NCBI RefSeq assembly: GCF_949628215.1 | Contig: NC_134311.1 | Coordinates: 60,558,205 to 60,622,204 of the forward strand | From: Phalacrocorax aristotelis | Taxonomy: Eukaryota; Chordata; Aves; Suliformes; Phalacrocoracidae | Reading direction: 5' to 3' | Length of the DNA stretch: 64,000 nt | Shown: one piece after another, positions 26,448-39,200 of the stretch | How the letters are laid out: every line of letters begins with the position of its first letter | Position numbering within the stretch: position 1 is the first letter of the stretch | Translations under genes and position numbers: made by a program | Notes under the pieces: generated by a model | Databases searched by the model: none | Told to the model about the DNA's origin: nothing | Seen by the model: only the letters and a program-made list of their open reading frames with translations

Positions 26448-27768
26448 CACCATTACAGTACCTCTGTTAAACATGCCCTTTAAAGACATTTTTCATATGT
26501 TTAAGATTATTGCTTCTACTCTTGCAATAGCCATTTTTGGAGTACCTTCCTTCACTCCTGCCTACCACTAGTCTCAGCTGCATAGTAGAAAAACAATTTT
26601 TCACGGTAAGGGCCTAATGAATTTAATACTGTTACTTGAGATAGGTGGGTTTATATGGAAAGTTCCCTACCCGAATACCTTTTCACATTTGCAAAAATTT
26701 ATCAAATTCACTGTTGTTCAAATGGCAAAACTGGAGCTCAACCTGTAAGTAAACCTATAACTGTTGAAACAGAGCTGACTTGACAATATTGCAGTAGCTT
26801 GCGGTGGGCTCACAGTGTCAAGAGACTGTGCAAAACCAGCAACAGCTACTCACTTCTGTAGTTACCTGCAGTGTATGTCCGCAGAGAGAGGGGGGGGAAA
26901 ACCTTCTTGCACAACTCAGCTCATCCATAGACAGATGAGCAGGACTGCATCATCTTCTCACCTTGTGCTACAGCAAAAGTGATGATACATGTCTGAAGAG
27001 GAATTTCTCTACCATTTGGAAACTGCTCCTGGAAGGTCACTGAGAGCATTATGCAAGGACCCATGCATGGCCCTCTGGAACAGCCCTAGGCAGAGAAATG
27101 TTCAGAAATGCATCAGCTACGCAAAGGACACTGTTGCAGCTCAGAGGATTAGGTAGAAAAAAGCATTTTTTTTCTGAAATAAGCGGTAAGCGAAGCCAAA
27201 ACTCCAACTGGAAAATGAGAAGGACCACCAAGGGCCCTTTTGTTTACAGCCCAGCTGCCAAACACAGCAACACACTGTGCCATTACAGCTGTGGGATACA
27301 TGCCACTTGCAGCAGAGCCTGCCTGGGATGAGTTTGGCAGTTGTGACTCAGGAACACCAGTATAGGTGCACTGGCAAACCAGTTGTTCTCTAGGAAAGCA
27401 AAGCTTGCAAACAAGGTCTGGGTAATGTTTGCATCGCTTCAAGATTGGTATGCAGATATCTGTTGGTGTTGTTTGGATGACTACCTTGCTTGGTTACAAC
27501 TTACTATTTCAGCAAAAGCTCCCAACAGTGTTGGTGCACTAGGGAGCGGTTCTTGTGATTCTCCTGCTGATCAGCCCTGCAGGCTTCGAATACAGTCCTA
27601 GAGAGTACTGATCTCTAAAAGACTCTTAAAACACCTTATTGACAGAATGACAGTCTAAACATCCTTTAGTTAGTAGAAAAGTAGCACCTGAGCTATTTGG
27701 ATTCTAGTAAGGCAATAAAATAAGGAGAAGCGTTGGTTAGCAGTATTCACAGCAAGCACAGCTCTTCA

Positions 27769-27824
27769 TTCAGTGTCGACCCAGAGTTAAGTATTCAGCG
27801 TCGACCCAGAGTTAAGTATTCAGC
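27769..27824 (+). repeat. 25-bp tandem repeat, two copies plus 6 bp
   Basis: Copies at 27,769-27,793 and 27,794-27,818 differ at one base and include the core GTCGACCCAGAGTTAAGTA. A partial third copy (TTCAGC) follows. Near identity suggests a recent local duplication. Confidence 0.9.
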
Positions 27825-30065
27825 ATCCTGTGAAATCCGGACAGCTGACTTCCATGCCTGCATTCATTCCCATCTTGCCCTCTTCTTGGATGATGAATGT
27901 AGGGAACTTAAAAGATTACTTAAATTTACAGTAAATCTCATGTGCCACTTTCGTGTACTAAGCACTGAGAAAACCTGGTTGTTCCTAGCTGCCTCTTTTA
28001 CAACTTAAATGCCTCGGACTTCCTGTGTGTCTCTGCTTTCTTTGTATGTGCAGGGCACAGCTGTCTCCTTCATGCTGCCCTTCCCCTGCTGCATGTTAAT
28101 CATCTACCTGCCACGAGCAGGTCAGCCACTGTTTCTGCCCTCTCCCAACCCTCACAGACTTGCTGGATGTTTCGAATTACCTTTGCTCCTGAAGTGCATG
28201 GAAGGCGAGGCCACTGACTCTATGGAGCTCCAAAGAAAGAAGTAGCGGCTGCCGTTGCTAACACCGTTGGCATCCAGTGTGTTAGCTTGCATCTGGTAAT
28301 TGTTAATTTTTTCCATTAACGACAGCAGCCTTGCATTTGGAAGTCTACAGGTGACCTACTTATTTTTTATTGCTATGCTCCACAGTGTCTCATTTTGTTT
28401 CAGCCAGAGCAGCCCTATCAGGCATGGCAAAATACATATTACGACACATATGAGGAATACTAGTTCCTTGCTGAGCCACATAGCCGCCATCCCTCTGGAC
28501 AAGTCAAGACTTATTCGTCTCAAGGCTCCCAGGGGCTCTGTCTGAGCAGGGATGTGCTGGTCACTAAGGTCTGTTTGCTGTTTTTGTTGGCTGATGTCTC
28601 AGAAAAAATGTTTTTGACCCAAGAGATCAAAGAAAAGGTTTCGACTTCTGAAAATTAAGGGGGTGGGGGAATGGGGTGTTTTAATTTTGTTTTGTGATTT
28701 TCCCTTCCTAAGTAAGACATACAGTATTGCTCAACAGATTATAATGTTTCTACATATCCTTTTTGGCCAAACCCAGTGATCTTATTAAGATGTCCTTCCA
28801 AAAGCCTCAGGATTTCTTCACCTGCCATAATCCTAACAATTCCAACAGGAACATTAAGTAAATCCAAAAGCTTAAGGTCTTCCTCCTAATCTCCAGCCTA
28901 ATCAATTGCCCAGTGATGTGGAGTTTCTGCAGGACATCTGTTACAAGCTATGTTTCTCCATCCCCACCCCACCACCTGTTTTTCAGCTTCTCATAATATT
29001 TCCACATTCTTAACAAGTTTTCTATGTTGGTTCTTCCTCTTGTGGTCTCAGACTTCTGGTCTGAGCTTCTTGCTGTCCTCCACCTCAGAGGCCCCTTCTG
29101 CACTTACACGTTGACTACGCGTTAATTTCACAGCATCAGCTCACAGTCCCTTCATCTTGTGCTTTTCTGCACATCACAAAAGGACTTTGCCTCTTTTCTT
29201 CAATTTGCCTTCATACTCTCTCCTTGCTTTTGCCTCTTCTTTCGACTCAGTCTATCATCTCCACGCCAACCATCTCAGAAAGCTGTAATTTATAGCCTTT
29301 TGTGGACTAAAATGACAGACAAACGAAAGCGGAGCACCTGTTTACCCGTCACCGTTCCCTGTGCCCCGTACTTCTCTAGATGGGAGTCAGCGGGGGGTGT
29401 TATCTTCATCCTCAGTGGCTTCTAAGAGAGGAGTACTGCCGTCTTTCTGGGGTAAGAGCGTGCCGTAAAGCATTGCGCTAAAGCTGAGCAGCTGTGCTTT
29501 GTTTTTTAAAACAAAGAGTTATTACGTCTTCCTAGTATTGCCCTGAGTGACTCTTAGCTGCTGCCGCCGATCCCGGAGCAGGGTCAAGGAGCCGCCCCGC
29601 AATTCGGCGCTGGCAGAAGGCGCTCGTGGGAGGGGGACCTGGGGGCGCCTCGCGGTCCCCCCGAACACCGCCGCGGCGGCTCTGGCAGCAGCCGGAACCC
29701 CCCTTGCTCACAGCGCCGGCACGGGGGAGCCCGGCCCTGGGGGCGCCGGTGTCAGGGGGGCTCCGAGCCCCCGCGCTGCCCCCCGGCACGGGCAGGGCCA
29801 GGGCCGGTGACTCACGGTCGCGGGTGCCGGCGCGCCGGGGGCCGAGGCGGGGCCGGGGCGGGGTGGGGCGGGGCCGGCCGCCCCCTCCTGCGCGCCCTCC
29901 CGCGGGCCTCCCCGTTGCGCCGCGCAGTTGCTGCCCGGCGGCTGTGGAGAGCGGCGAGCTGCGTCGCTGCTGTGTGAGTGGTGCTGGCGGGAGCGGGGAG
30001 CGGGAGCGGGGAGCGGGGAGGCGCCCGCCGGGGGCCCGACGCTCCCCCGCCTGACGCCCGCTGGG

Positions 30066-30101
30066 CGCCGTGGCGTGGGGCGCCGTGGCGTGGGGCGCCG
30101 T
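30066..30101 (+). repeat. 15-bp GC-rich tandem repeat
   Basis: CGCCGTGGCGTGGGG occurs twice exactly (30,066-30,080 and 30,081-30,095), followed by a 6-bp partial copy, inside the CpG island. Confidence 0.9.
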
Positions 30102-30196
30102 TGGGAATGGGCACCTCCGGCGTCCTTTCGCGGGGTCCCTTCCGCGCTTGTGCGCGCAGGGCTGGGCGGGGTGGTCTTAGGGGTGATTCTGGCCGA

Positions 30197-30223
30197 CCCC
30201 CCCCCCCCCCCCCCCCCCCCCCC
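30197..30223. repeat. C27 homopolymer tract
   Basis: Uninterrupted run of 27 C on the + strand (G on the minus strand) at the downstream edge of the ELOVL7 CpG island. The length is likely unreliable in any assembly and polymorphic in populations. Confidence 0.95.
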
Positions 30224-33200
30224 GCCGCTAACCCCCAGCCCCAAAACTCCCCGATTGTGCTCGCATCCCCAGTGCCTCTCCTGCAAAGCCCCCGGCTGCG
30301 CTCCGCTGTGTCTTTTCCCTCCTCACTCCATCCTCTGGCTGCACCCCAACACTGCGGGCAGCACCTGCATCCCCGGTCCGTGTCCGTACCTGCACCCTAC
30401 TGTGCCTTACCCACAAGCCCTCAGGCTGTGCCCCATGGCACCTGTTTCTGCTGGCTGTACCTCACATGCTGCACTGCCTGCCCCTCAAGCTTTCTGGCTG
30501 CGCCATGCACTCCATGGTGCCTGTCCCTCTGTGTCCCCCCCCACTGACCTCACCTTCCTGTCTTGAACAAGTAGCACCAAGGATGAGACATGGCAATGCC
30601 CTTCATCTTGCACAGGAGGCTGCATCAGGAATTTTAATTTTGAAAAATGCCTTTTCCATGCCACACACCCCAGAGGAGAAGGGTGGTCCCAGGCATCAAG
30701 AAATGGAGACCTACTTCTTTGCAGGGGCAAAGGTCAGAGGCAGCCAGAGGAGAGGTGTGGCCCATGTGCTTAAGATCATGATAGTAAAATGTGAGGCTGG
30801 AGGGATAATGTATAGTCAGCGTTTGTCTAGCAAGTTGAAAGCGGGGCAGCTCTCTGGTTTGCTGCCTTCGTTCTTTTCAGAGCCCAGTTTCCTCTGCTGC
30901 TGTGCGTGGTGGGTCCGTCCCTGAGGACTGGCAGCAGCAGTGAGGCCATGAGCTGAGGAAGCTGGTGGGTGCCAGCGTGTGTGGCTGGCAAGGCTACATT
31001 GAGCCAGTCTCTTGGACTTGGCCTTTGCAACTGTGGATGTCACATATGTTGAGTGTTGTAATTGCATTCATACTTACTTTGTAAATACATTTTAAGTATT
31101 GTGATACTTTGGCTGGGTTTTGGGTGTTACTACCGCTGGGGTAGAATTTGGTGGCGCTTGAAAAGGCATAGTGAGGCTGCAGACCAACTTTTACTAATTT
31201 CTTTGCTTTCTTGTGTAGGAAATAAAGATAAATTAACTAAAGCTGTTTGGACAAACCAGAAACCTCACAGCTGTGTACGGATATCCTCTTCCTTACTCCG
31301 TTTTAACTCAGCCCTTCCCAGACCTCTGTGTAGGTCTGTACTGAACATTGCCATGCGGGAGAAGTTTGAACTAGTTTTTCTGGTTGTCAGAAGCAGCCTG
31401 GGAACAGGTGTGCTGCCTGACTTATTCTGCTGCTTGGCATCTGGGGTGCTGACTAGGAAGCATTCAGGATTCCTTGGAGCTGCCTCAGGTGCAGGTAGCA
31501 TTGTTGTTCATCAGCGTGGCGTTAGGCAGTGTGGACATACTCTGAAAATGCTTCACTGAGGAATGGGACCGCTTGTACTTACATGTTTGCTTGAAGAAAA
31601 AGGACAAAGAACTAGGATACAAAAACATAGCCAAATGTAGGCTTAAAGTCTTCCTAGGCAGCACCTCTGTTGCAAGTGTGGGGAATAATGCATCTTTATG
31701 GTATTTCATTACAATGTGTTGATCAACTTTCTATTAAATAGTATTTATTTACTGGTAGAATGAGGCAGGTTGTGGTACAGGAAGCAATATTCATGGAATG
31801 TGTTGGAAAGATGCCATGTCATTAGTCAAGTAATACATGCCAAATAGGATTTAACTAGTTATGAAGCTCACTGAATACCATGAAAAACATATCAACTAAT
31901 TACATATCAATAAAAGAACTAATCAGGTACATTTCTGTATCCTGACATGACTTGACAGCCTTTGCTGAGTGTGCTCCTCTTGCTGTGCTGTGCCCTTCCT
32001 GGCTTCATTTCACTTTGCTGCAATAAACCAGGAAACTTTTTTCCTAACGTGAACTCCTGTTCTTTCTCTTGAATCTACTTCTGCCCAGTGCTTCTGGTTT
32101 AATCCTTATCTTATCTCTTCCTCTGGCCTTTCCCTGTCTGGTTGCTTAAGACAGATTTCTGGAGGCGTGGGCAGATGCAGAGCGAGGTAGAAGGGGTGAG
32201 CAGTGAGTGGAATGGGCACGGGAGGTACGTGGGCAGTGAGGGTAGTGGGAGGACATTGCCTCTGTGCTGTGTTCAGGTGCAGGAGGTGAAGCTGGAGCTT
32301 CATTAGTTGCTTGTGAAATCATGTTTGTTGTATTCCGGATCTAACTTGGCAGACTTCAGGTGGCATCTCTCCCGCCCTGATGCCACTCAGCCTTGGTGTG
32401 GCTGTCAGAGGCCACTGTCCCATAATTCTGGTCAAGGCTGGTGTGAGCTCCCTGGTCTGCCCCAGCCAAAATGAGATTGTTTAGCTCCTGAGTATGAGTT
32501 AAACTAATCTGACTCACTTTGTCTGAAATGGATTAAGGACCACTTGTAAAATAGGGGTAGTAGAGCTATGACACATAGGCAAGGATGAATAGGTTGGGTA
32601 GTGTCATCTTCAGTGGCACAGTGTGATTTTATAAAAATAATTTTATAGCCTAGTACTCATACTGACTTCAGGCTAGTGGATATCTGAAGCTTTAAGCTAC
32701 TTCCCAAAGCCCGGGTAGTTGAAAAGGAAGAAATACTCCATTCCTCTCACTAATCCTCTGTCACTCACCACTGCTCTTCACTCTTCTGTTTTTTTTCCCC
32801 CGAAGTCACAGCAGGTGATGCACACAGGTGCAATGTTTGTATCAGTTTCCCCATTGCCCAAGTACACATCAAGTTTGGGAACTGACAGGTTTTTTTCTAT
32901 CGCAATTTATGGATGCCTCAAAAAACAGTTCTGGCAGGCCTTCTGAATGTTTAGGAGGAAGCTGGTCTGTGCTTGGAAGCTGCTTCTGAGGTCGAAAGGG
33001 ATAGGAGCTAAGCACTGAGAAACTTGAATAGAGGCTATTCCAATATTAAGAATAATTGTTGCTGTAGAACAGATTTAAAGCGTGTTACAAAAGTTTCACG
33101 ATTGTTCTAGGTTTAATATTAGGATCTTCCTGCGCACTTAAAATTACATGTTATTTAAAAGTTGGGTAATTACTCTGCATTGTTGGACAGTGCTAGGGAG

Positions 33201-36200
33201 CAGGTCCCATGTGCTTGCCTAGGGGCCTCCCTCCTTACCCAGGATCAGTGCTGCATCTAGAATGTAAATGCAGCCTAAATGATGAAAAGTAAACCTTTTA
33301 CTCCTCGGAAAGATCAGATCATTAGAACAGAAACATAACATTAACAAAATAAAGAATTCATTTTGTAGGCCTGATTGTACTTTTTTTAACGCAGTTCCTT
33401 TAAAAGGCAAGAAAATGAAAGCCAGAGGGTCGTGCAATAGCTTTCCTTCCTGTAGCCTGTTGTCACGTGTTCAATCTGCAAGAAGTTTTGCAAAGTTGCA
33501 AGTGATGTAGCACTTAAGAATTTTTTTCTGTCCTTCAGGTACTTAGTTGAAATCCAAAAAGTAAAAAATTATTTAAGCTGAAATTAAATATGTATGTTTA
33601 CATTAAGGGGAGACACCAGAGCAACTCATGTGTCTCCTTTCTTTAAAAGAAACTATTGTCTTTGGTTTCAGTGTTAAGTGCTGACCATTGAACTGGAAAT
33701 GCTGAATAGGTTTTTTAATTTTTTGTCTCTTTACTAAATTCATACAGTAAAATGCTTTCTATGTGTCTGTTGATATATGTCTTGATTTTTTATTTTGTTT
33801 TCTGCATGTATTCTGCTATTTATATTGTCTGCTTATGATGGTTACACAGAACATTTTATCACTGAAGACATTGACTAGAAAGGACCTGGAGGTAGTTCAT
33901 AAATTGAGTAATGTGAGAAGAATACACAGTTTATAGCACCACAGGTGTAAAAGTGTCTTGGTTGTTATCTTGGTTCTGGATGAGAATCTGAGAAACTGAA
34001 TTTCAGTAGCATTTTTAACTTTGAAATCCTCAGCTAGCACACAAAACTAATCTCTTAAAAACTACTTGTAAAGCTTATCCAGCCCAAAGCAAGCTCTGGG
34101 TTCCACCTGCAGAATGGCACAGATGTCACAAGGACAAATACAGGTGTCAGTAAACTCTATGAATCATCCTATTTGCCAGGAGCAATGGTATTCAGATTGC
34201 CCCTGTTAACTGTGTCAGGGCTGTATTACTTGCACCATAAAAGCAGTGAACACCGACTCTTATCTCCACTCCACTCATGATACCAACTTAGGCTGATGTT
34301 GTAGTTTCGCCAGCATTTCTTTTATCCTGAGTGCTTTTGCCCTTGTGTCACCTTTCTGTTGTGCTGGTATAACCCTTGGTGAAGACTGGCGCAGAAAAGC
34401 ACTGCGGAACTGGTCTGGGTTAAAAATGCCCTTTTCTTTTCTGTGAGGCTGTCTCCCCTGCCCTGGATCTGTTTCCCAATCTATTTTATTATGCAGCCAG
34501 AAAAACAGTTGTTCCAGCACAAGTCAAAGGTGACATTGGAGCAGGTATGACTAATGGGGGGAGACGTTGATTAAAATGGCATTAGTACCATTAAAAGTGC
34601 ACGTATCATTACAAACTTACCCTGTAGACAGTCAGGCTTGCTCTGCTTGAGCAGGCTGTGTTCAAGAGTAGCTGCTTGTAGCAGCTTTATGAATTCCTAC
34701 ACACTGCCTGCGTGCATGTAATTGTATTGTGAATTCTTTGTAGTTTGGATTATATTTTATATTTATGTGGTGCCTGGCCCAATGCCTGGAGCCTCTGTTC
34801 AAAGTCTTTTTAAAATTTTTTTTAGAACAGTACCTTGCCAAATGTGTGTGAATAAGAATGTAGCTTTGTATGGTGCACTGCAAAAACCTGTACAAATGAA
34901 TAGTATGTACGGTGCAAAAAGCTGTTAAGCTTCTACAGGCATCTCCTGGACTGGAATTCAGGAGAATGCTCCCATCCCAATGACAACGTTCTGGGTTTAT
35001 GGGTACGTCTGAGATAAAAGCATAGCTTACTAAGAATAACTCTATTCCTTTTATTCTTTGTTTTCTAACAAAAAAAAGGGGACAACTCTTGCTGGAGTCT
35101 GAAACACAAAGATCAGTTTGTTGATTTGGGAATAATTTGCATTGTATCATCAGTCCTGAAATGGCTTAAAGCAAAGTCACAAAAACCTGATCCAATGCTT
35201 CGGTGCATGCTTTTGGAGTACAGGTATGGTTCATGTTAGTACCATGCCCTTTCTTTCAGGAAAGTTATTTGAGTTGACAAGTAGTTTTTATTTATTTTTA
35301 TTTTAATTGGGTTTTGCCTGATCTGTTGAAGTAAAATGGCTGGAAATTGTGACCAGCAGTTGAAGCTGATGTTTTTTGATGTGTACCTGAGCAGAGTGCA
35401 AAGTGACTGGGAAGGAGAAACTCCTTCTTTTAGAACTGTTGTCACTGGTAGAGGAGAAAAGATTTTTTGTGTGTGTGGGGGTGGAGGGGAGAGCAGGTGG
35501 GGGTAAAGTGTTTCTGTTTAGTTACAGTTTGAAATACAGTATTTGTCAAATGTATCTGATTTTTTTGTTAAAGACTTTACAGCCAATATTTTAAATTATT
35601 TTCTTTTGGTAAAATATTTTTTAATTTGTTTTTAATGTAAATGTATTGGCTGAAGCAGCAAGAGTATCAGGGTTATTGGTCAGATGTGCCCATTTATTCT
35701 GTTAAGTAAATACTGTGGTATTTGTTTACCATGTAGCATTATGAATAGATGGGGATGGGCAGCATGGAAATGTCTATAGTCTCTTCAGAGAAGTAGTAGC
35801 TGGTAATTTGCCTTCTTCTGTACAGGAGAAAATTACTTAGATTCAGGTAAATTGCAAGTAAATTGTAGTATTTTCATTTATAACATCCACTACAGTATCT
35901 TTTTTGTTTAGATGTACAGTTGGAAATATCTGGGTTAAATACATTCTTTAATAACTTTTGTAGTTGCAGTTCTGTGGCTTGTCGTTTCAATACTGGAATA
36001 AAAGATTCACTTTTGAGTCTTTAACTGTACATAATGGGTCTGACGAGCTCAATGAAATTGGGGAAGTGCCCTGTCCATCCTTGCCTTTTGTGACTGAGAT
36101 GTGTAGAAGACACTGTGTACAAAAGCCAAGAGGCTAATGGAATAAGCTCAGTGTTCACTGTCAGCTTTGAAACTAAACCTTTCATGAAACTACTTGTGAG

Positions 36201-39200
36201 GTGTATTCCTAGAAATGTCGTTACACATATTAAATTTTTTGTTCACTTTCATTATTACTGTTGTGCCGACAACATTGTTTCTGCAGCACCTTTTGTTCTG
36301 TGCAAAGTTAGGTTGTAAAAGAGGAGTCTGCTGGAGTTTGTTTCAACATGAAGAAGTGATAAGACTGTAAGGCAAGGCTGTAAATAACTCTGTGAATATA
36401 TCTCACGTTCAGGAAGACCACTTATTTTAACTTCTAACCATGATCATGACTCTTACGTTTTGGAGAAGGAAGAAGGTGGGGAGGAGGAGGAGGGAGCGTA
36501 AGACAAAGGAGCTGTTAGAGCTCTCTGTGCCTCCCTTCAGCAAGTCCTTTAGCGAGTGTTTGAAATGTTACGGGGCGAAAAAATCTTTTCAAAGAGCCTC
36601 CTAGGGAGGTGCGGTTCCTGATGTTTACAGTGCTCAACAGCATGTCCGCTAAGCTGCGTGGTAGCTTAAAAAAAGGGGCGGAGGGGAAGGGAGGTGTCAG
36701 TTCTAGGTCAGCTGCCTTTAAAATTTATGCCTGCCTAAGGCAACGCAAGCAAAATTGGAGCAGAAGGAATGCATTATTTTACTGCCTAGGATATCGGCCT
36801 AGGACCCAGGGGGTGGGGAGGTTGAGCAAGTGCAAGGCAGTGGGAAACAATGCTAAAGGAAATTAGCCTACATCAGCGTGGAAGAGTGGTGTGGGAGCAG
36901 TTCAGCTTTTGTAAATTGCTGCATTAAAGAGTGAGCAAAATATGTTGCAACTCTGCACAGGTGGTATCTGTGTTACTAATATTTTGAACTGAGCAAGATT
37001 ACAGATGATGCAATAAAAGTTCCACAAAATGACATTGACTTTGCAATGTCAATTTGCCACAGCAATTACAGTGACAGTAGCTCATGCTATAGGCAACATG
37101 TGATTGTAGAAAAATACTTCTTCCTTTGGTAATGATGAGTATTTTTCACTTTACTTGCTCACCTCTTCTTTCTTAAGGTGAGTATTGTGTACTTAAGGTA
37201 ATTGTATATATTTTTTTGTCTTCCCTCCCTATGAAACTCCTTTTTCATGTTACAAAAGGCAGCACAATCTCCCTGTCTTTGTCCACTACAGGTGGAAGTT
37301 TATGGTCTAGTTTTTCTGTATTTATTATTCTCTACTGCTGCACGGCTCTAGGTACATTGCCATTGATTACTTGGTTACAAGATGTCATTGGAAATAAGAA
37401 GGCTTCTCTGCTTTTTTCCTATTGGTATTGGCTAGATGAGCAAGACGTTACCTGTGTAACAAGTCTTGTTCCCATTTGTTTTAGTCTTCTCTGGAAGCTG
37501 AAGTCTACCTCTGCATTTCTTTTTGTTTAGCTTCCATGGAGTACCCCCCACTGTGACTATTTAATGACAATTTATGCCATTGTTCTAGTAATGATTGGTA
37601 AACACACTAAGTTCTTTAGGCAGCAAGCTTGCTTCTATTGTAATTAAATGGATGTATGAGATTCTTATACGCAGTTAATGCATATGAGTTCACTCCTAAC
37701 TGTTAATGAAGGTAGATAATATGATGGAACCAACCCAGTGACTCAGCTTGCCCCTGAAGGAGCAGGACGGTCTCACTCGTGTCCCTTCTCATATTTTGAC
37801 GTAAGTAACTTTAATCAGGCAGGCACATACAAGCAATAGTACTCATAACCAGAGTCAATTCTAAGCCATCCTACCCAGAGGTTCAAGAATGATATAGGGT
37901 TCAGGTAACGGTGTCACAGGGGAGAAGAAGGGAGAGCCTCTGACTGATCACAGATGTTGGCAACATTATCTGAGTTTGTTGTGCTTGTGGTCTGCCTTTT
38001 GCCAGGTATAATGGGAAGGTATTGATAACTGATAGTAGGGTGCTCTTACCTACATTCCATATGCTTCATCTTAAAAGGGGTGTCTGGTAGAAAGCTGAAG
38101 AGTATTACCAAAGCATTTAAATAACTACAGTGTGTACTCAAAAAAAGCAATCTTCATCAGCACAACGAGAAGAGATTGAATGTCATTTGTCCTATTTTGT
38201 GGACACATCCACAAAGCCCCCTCCTTTTTAGTCTTACAAATGCAAATTTTTGATGTCATCAGACACCTCTGATCACTTTCATTCAAAGAATTTAGTTAGT
38301 GCTTGCAATCCCTCTACCTTTTCAGAGCTTACCTATAAATTGTGTCTTAAAAATAATGTACCTTCCTATGCAGGGTAAAAAACCTAGACTGTGCTATCTT
38401 TGCGGTGTGGATAAATACCACTCCTTACCCTCCTAGTTCAGTAGAGTTATATTCTGGTTTGCTTGGTTGCTAACAGTCTTTATGCACTTTGGAAACATGG
38501 CAGTTGTATATAATTCTTACATATATTTATCAGAACTGTCCCTACTGCAAAGGAAAAAAAACAGAATGAGTAAAAGCTCAGCATATTACAAAAATGTTGG
38601 CTTGTAGAGGAATGAGCAGGAAGCACTGGGTGTATGCGTTAGCATGATTGTGTAGCGTGGCTGAAAATACTGGATTGTGTTACTGCGGGGGCTACAGCCC
38701 CCGGTTCTTGTTTTGTGAAAGCCTGTTTAAAGTGACCCAAAGCTTAGTTGATCTGATCTTGAAAGAAAAATTGAAATGCTGCAGAAAGTTTTCTAGTTAT
38801 ATAATAAGCAAGGAGGAAAAAGAAGGATCTGTTAAGTCCTTTGGGTAAGAAGATTAACCTGAGTCAGATAGGGCCCAATTACTAGATCAATACTTTGCCA
38901 AAGGCCTTGGATAGAGTAATACTATATCATTGTCTAGTGGAGGTGAGGTTGCATTAACAAAAATAATTACATTGTGACTTCTAGGTGAAAGTTGTCATGT
39001 GGTATGGTGCCACAGGGCTCACCATCTAGGCAGGGCTGGGTGCCTTTGTGAACTGGCATTGCTGAGCTAGAATGAAACTTGAAGGAGCCAAATACAAGTC
39101 ATGCACTGTGGGACCAGTGAGAAGAGCTTCTTTCCTGAGTTGGTTTCAGGAGCCACTCACCGTAGCAGCGGAGTAGGCAGGTGAGACTAGCTGGCTGCAG

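Larger units (their letters stand above)
16463..29558. other. ERCC8-ELOVL7 intergenic region
   Basis: About 13 kb without a recognisable gene, RNA gene or well-preserved transposon. ORFs are at most about 110 codons and show no family features. The part at about 20.4-20.96 kb is pyrimidine-biased on the + strand. Simple repeats at 26,251-26,447 and 27,769-27,824 are listed separately. Confidence 0.65.
29559..30225 (+). promoter_or_regulatory. ELOVL7: CpG island, probable ELOVL7 promoter and non-coding exon 1
   Basis: An abrupt change from AT-rich DNA to very GC- and CpG-rich sequence. It has GC boxes (GGGGCGGGGTGGGGCGGGGC around 29,849-29,875) and no obvious TATA box. It is the only CpG island between ERCC8 and the ELOVL7 start codon. 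A good donor (CTGCTGT|GTGAGT, cut after 29,973) could end a non-coding first exon that splices to 46,956. The first exon and TSS are inferred, not shown. Within it are a GGGAGC-rich repeat near 29,990-30,020, a 15-bp tandem repeat at 30,066-30,101 and a C homopolymer at 30,197-30,223. Confidence 0.7.

Noticed and set aside
29626-30566. Long overlapping ORFs on both strands over the ELOVL7 CpG island (142, 192, 212 and 189 codons)
   Set aside because: Low-complexity Gly/Pro/Arg translations crossing a C27 homopolymer, open in several frames at once because stops are rare in GC-rich DNA. No family resemblance.
31062-31559. 165-codon + strand ORF in ELOVL7 intron 1
   Set aside because: No family features and mixed composition. 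It could be chance.
34662-35150. 162-codon minus-strand ORF in ELOVL7 intron 1
   Set aside because: No domain, no promoter or poly(A) context seen, in AT-rich intronic sequence.
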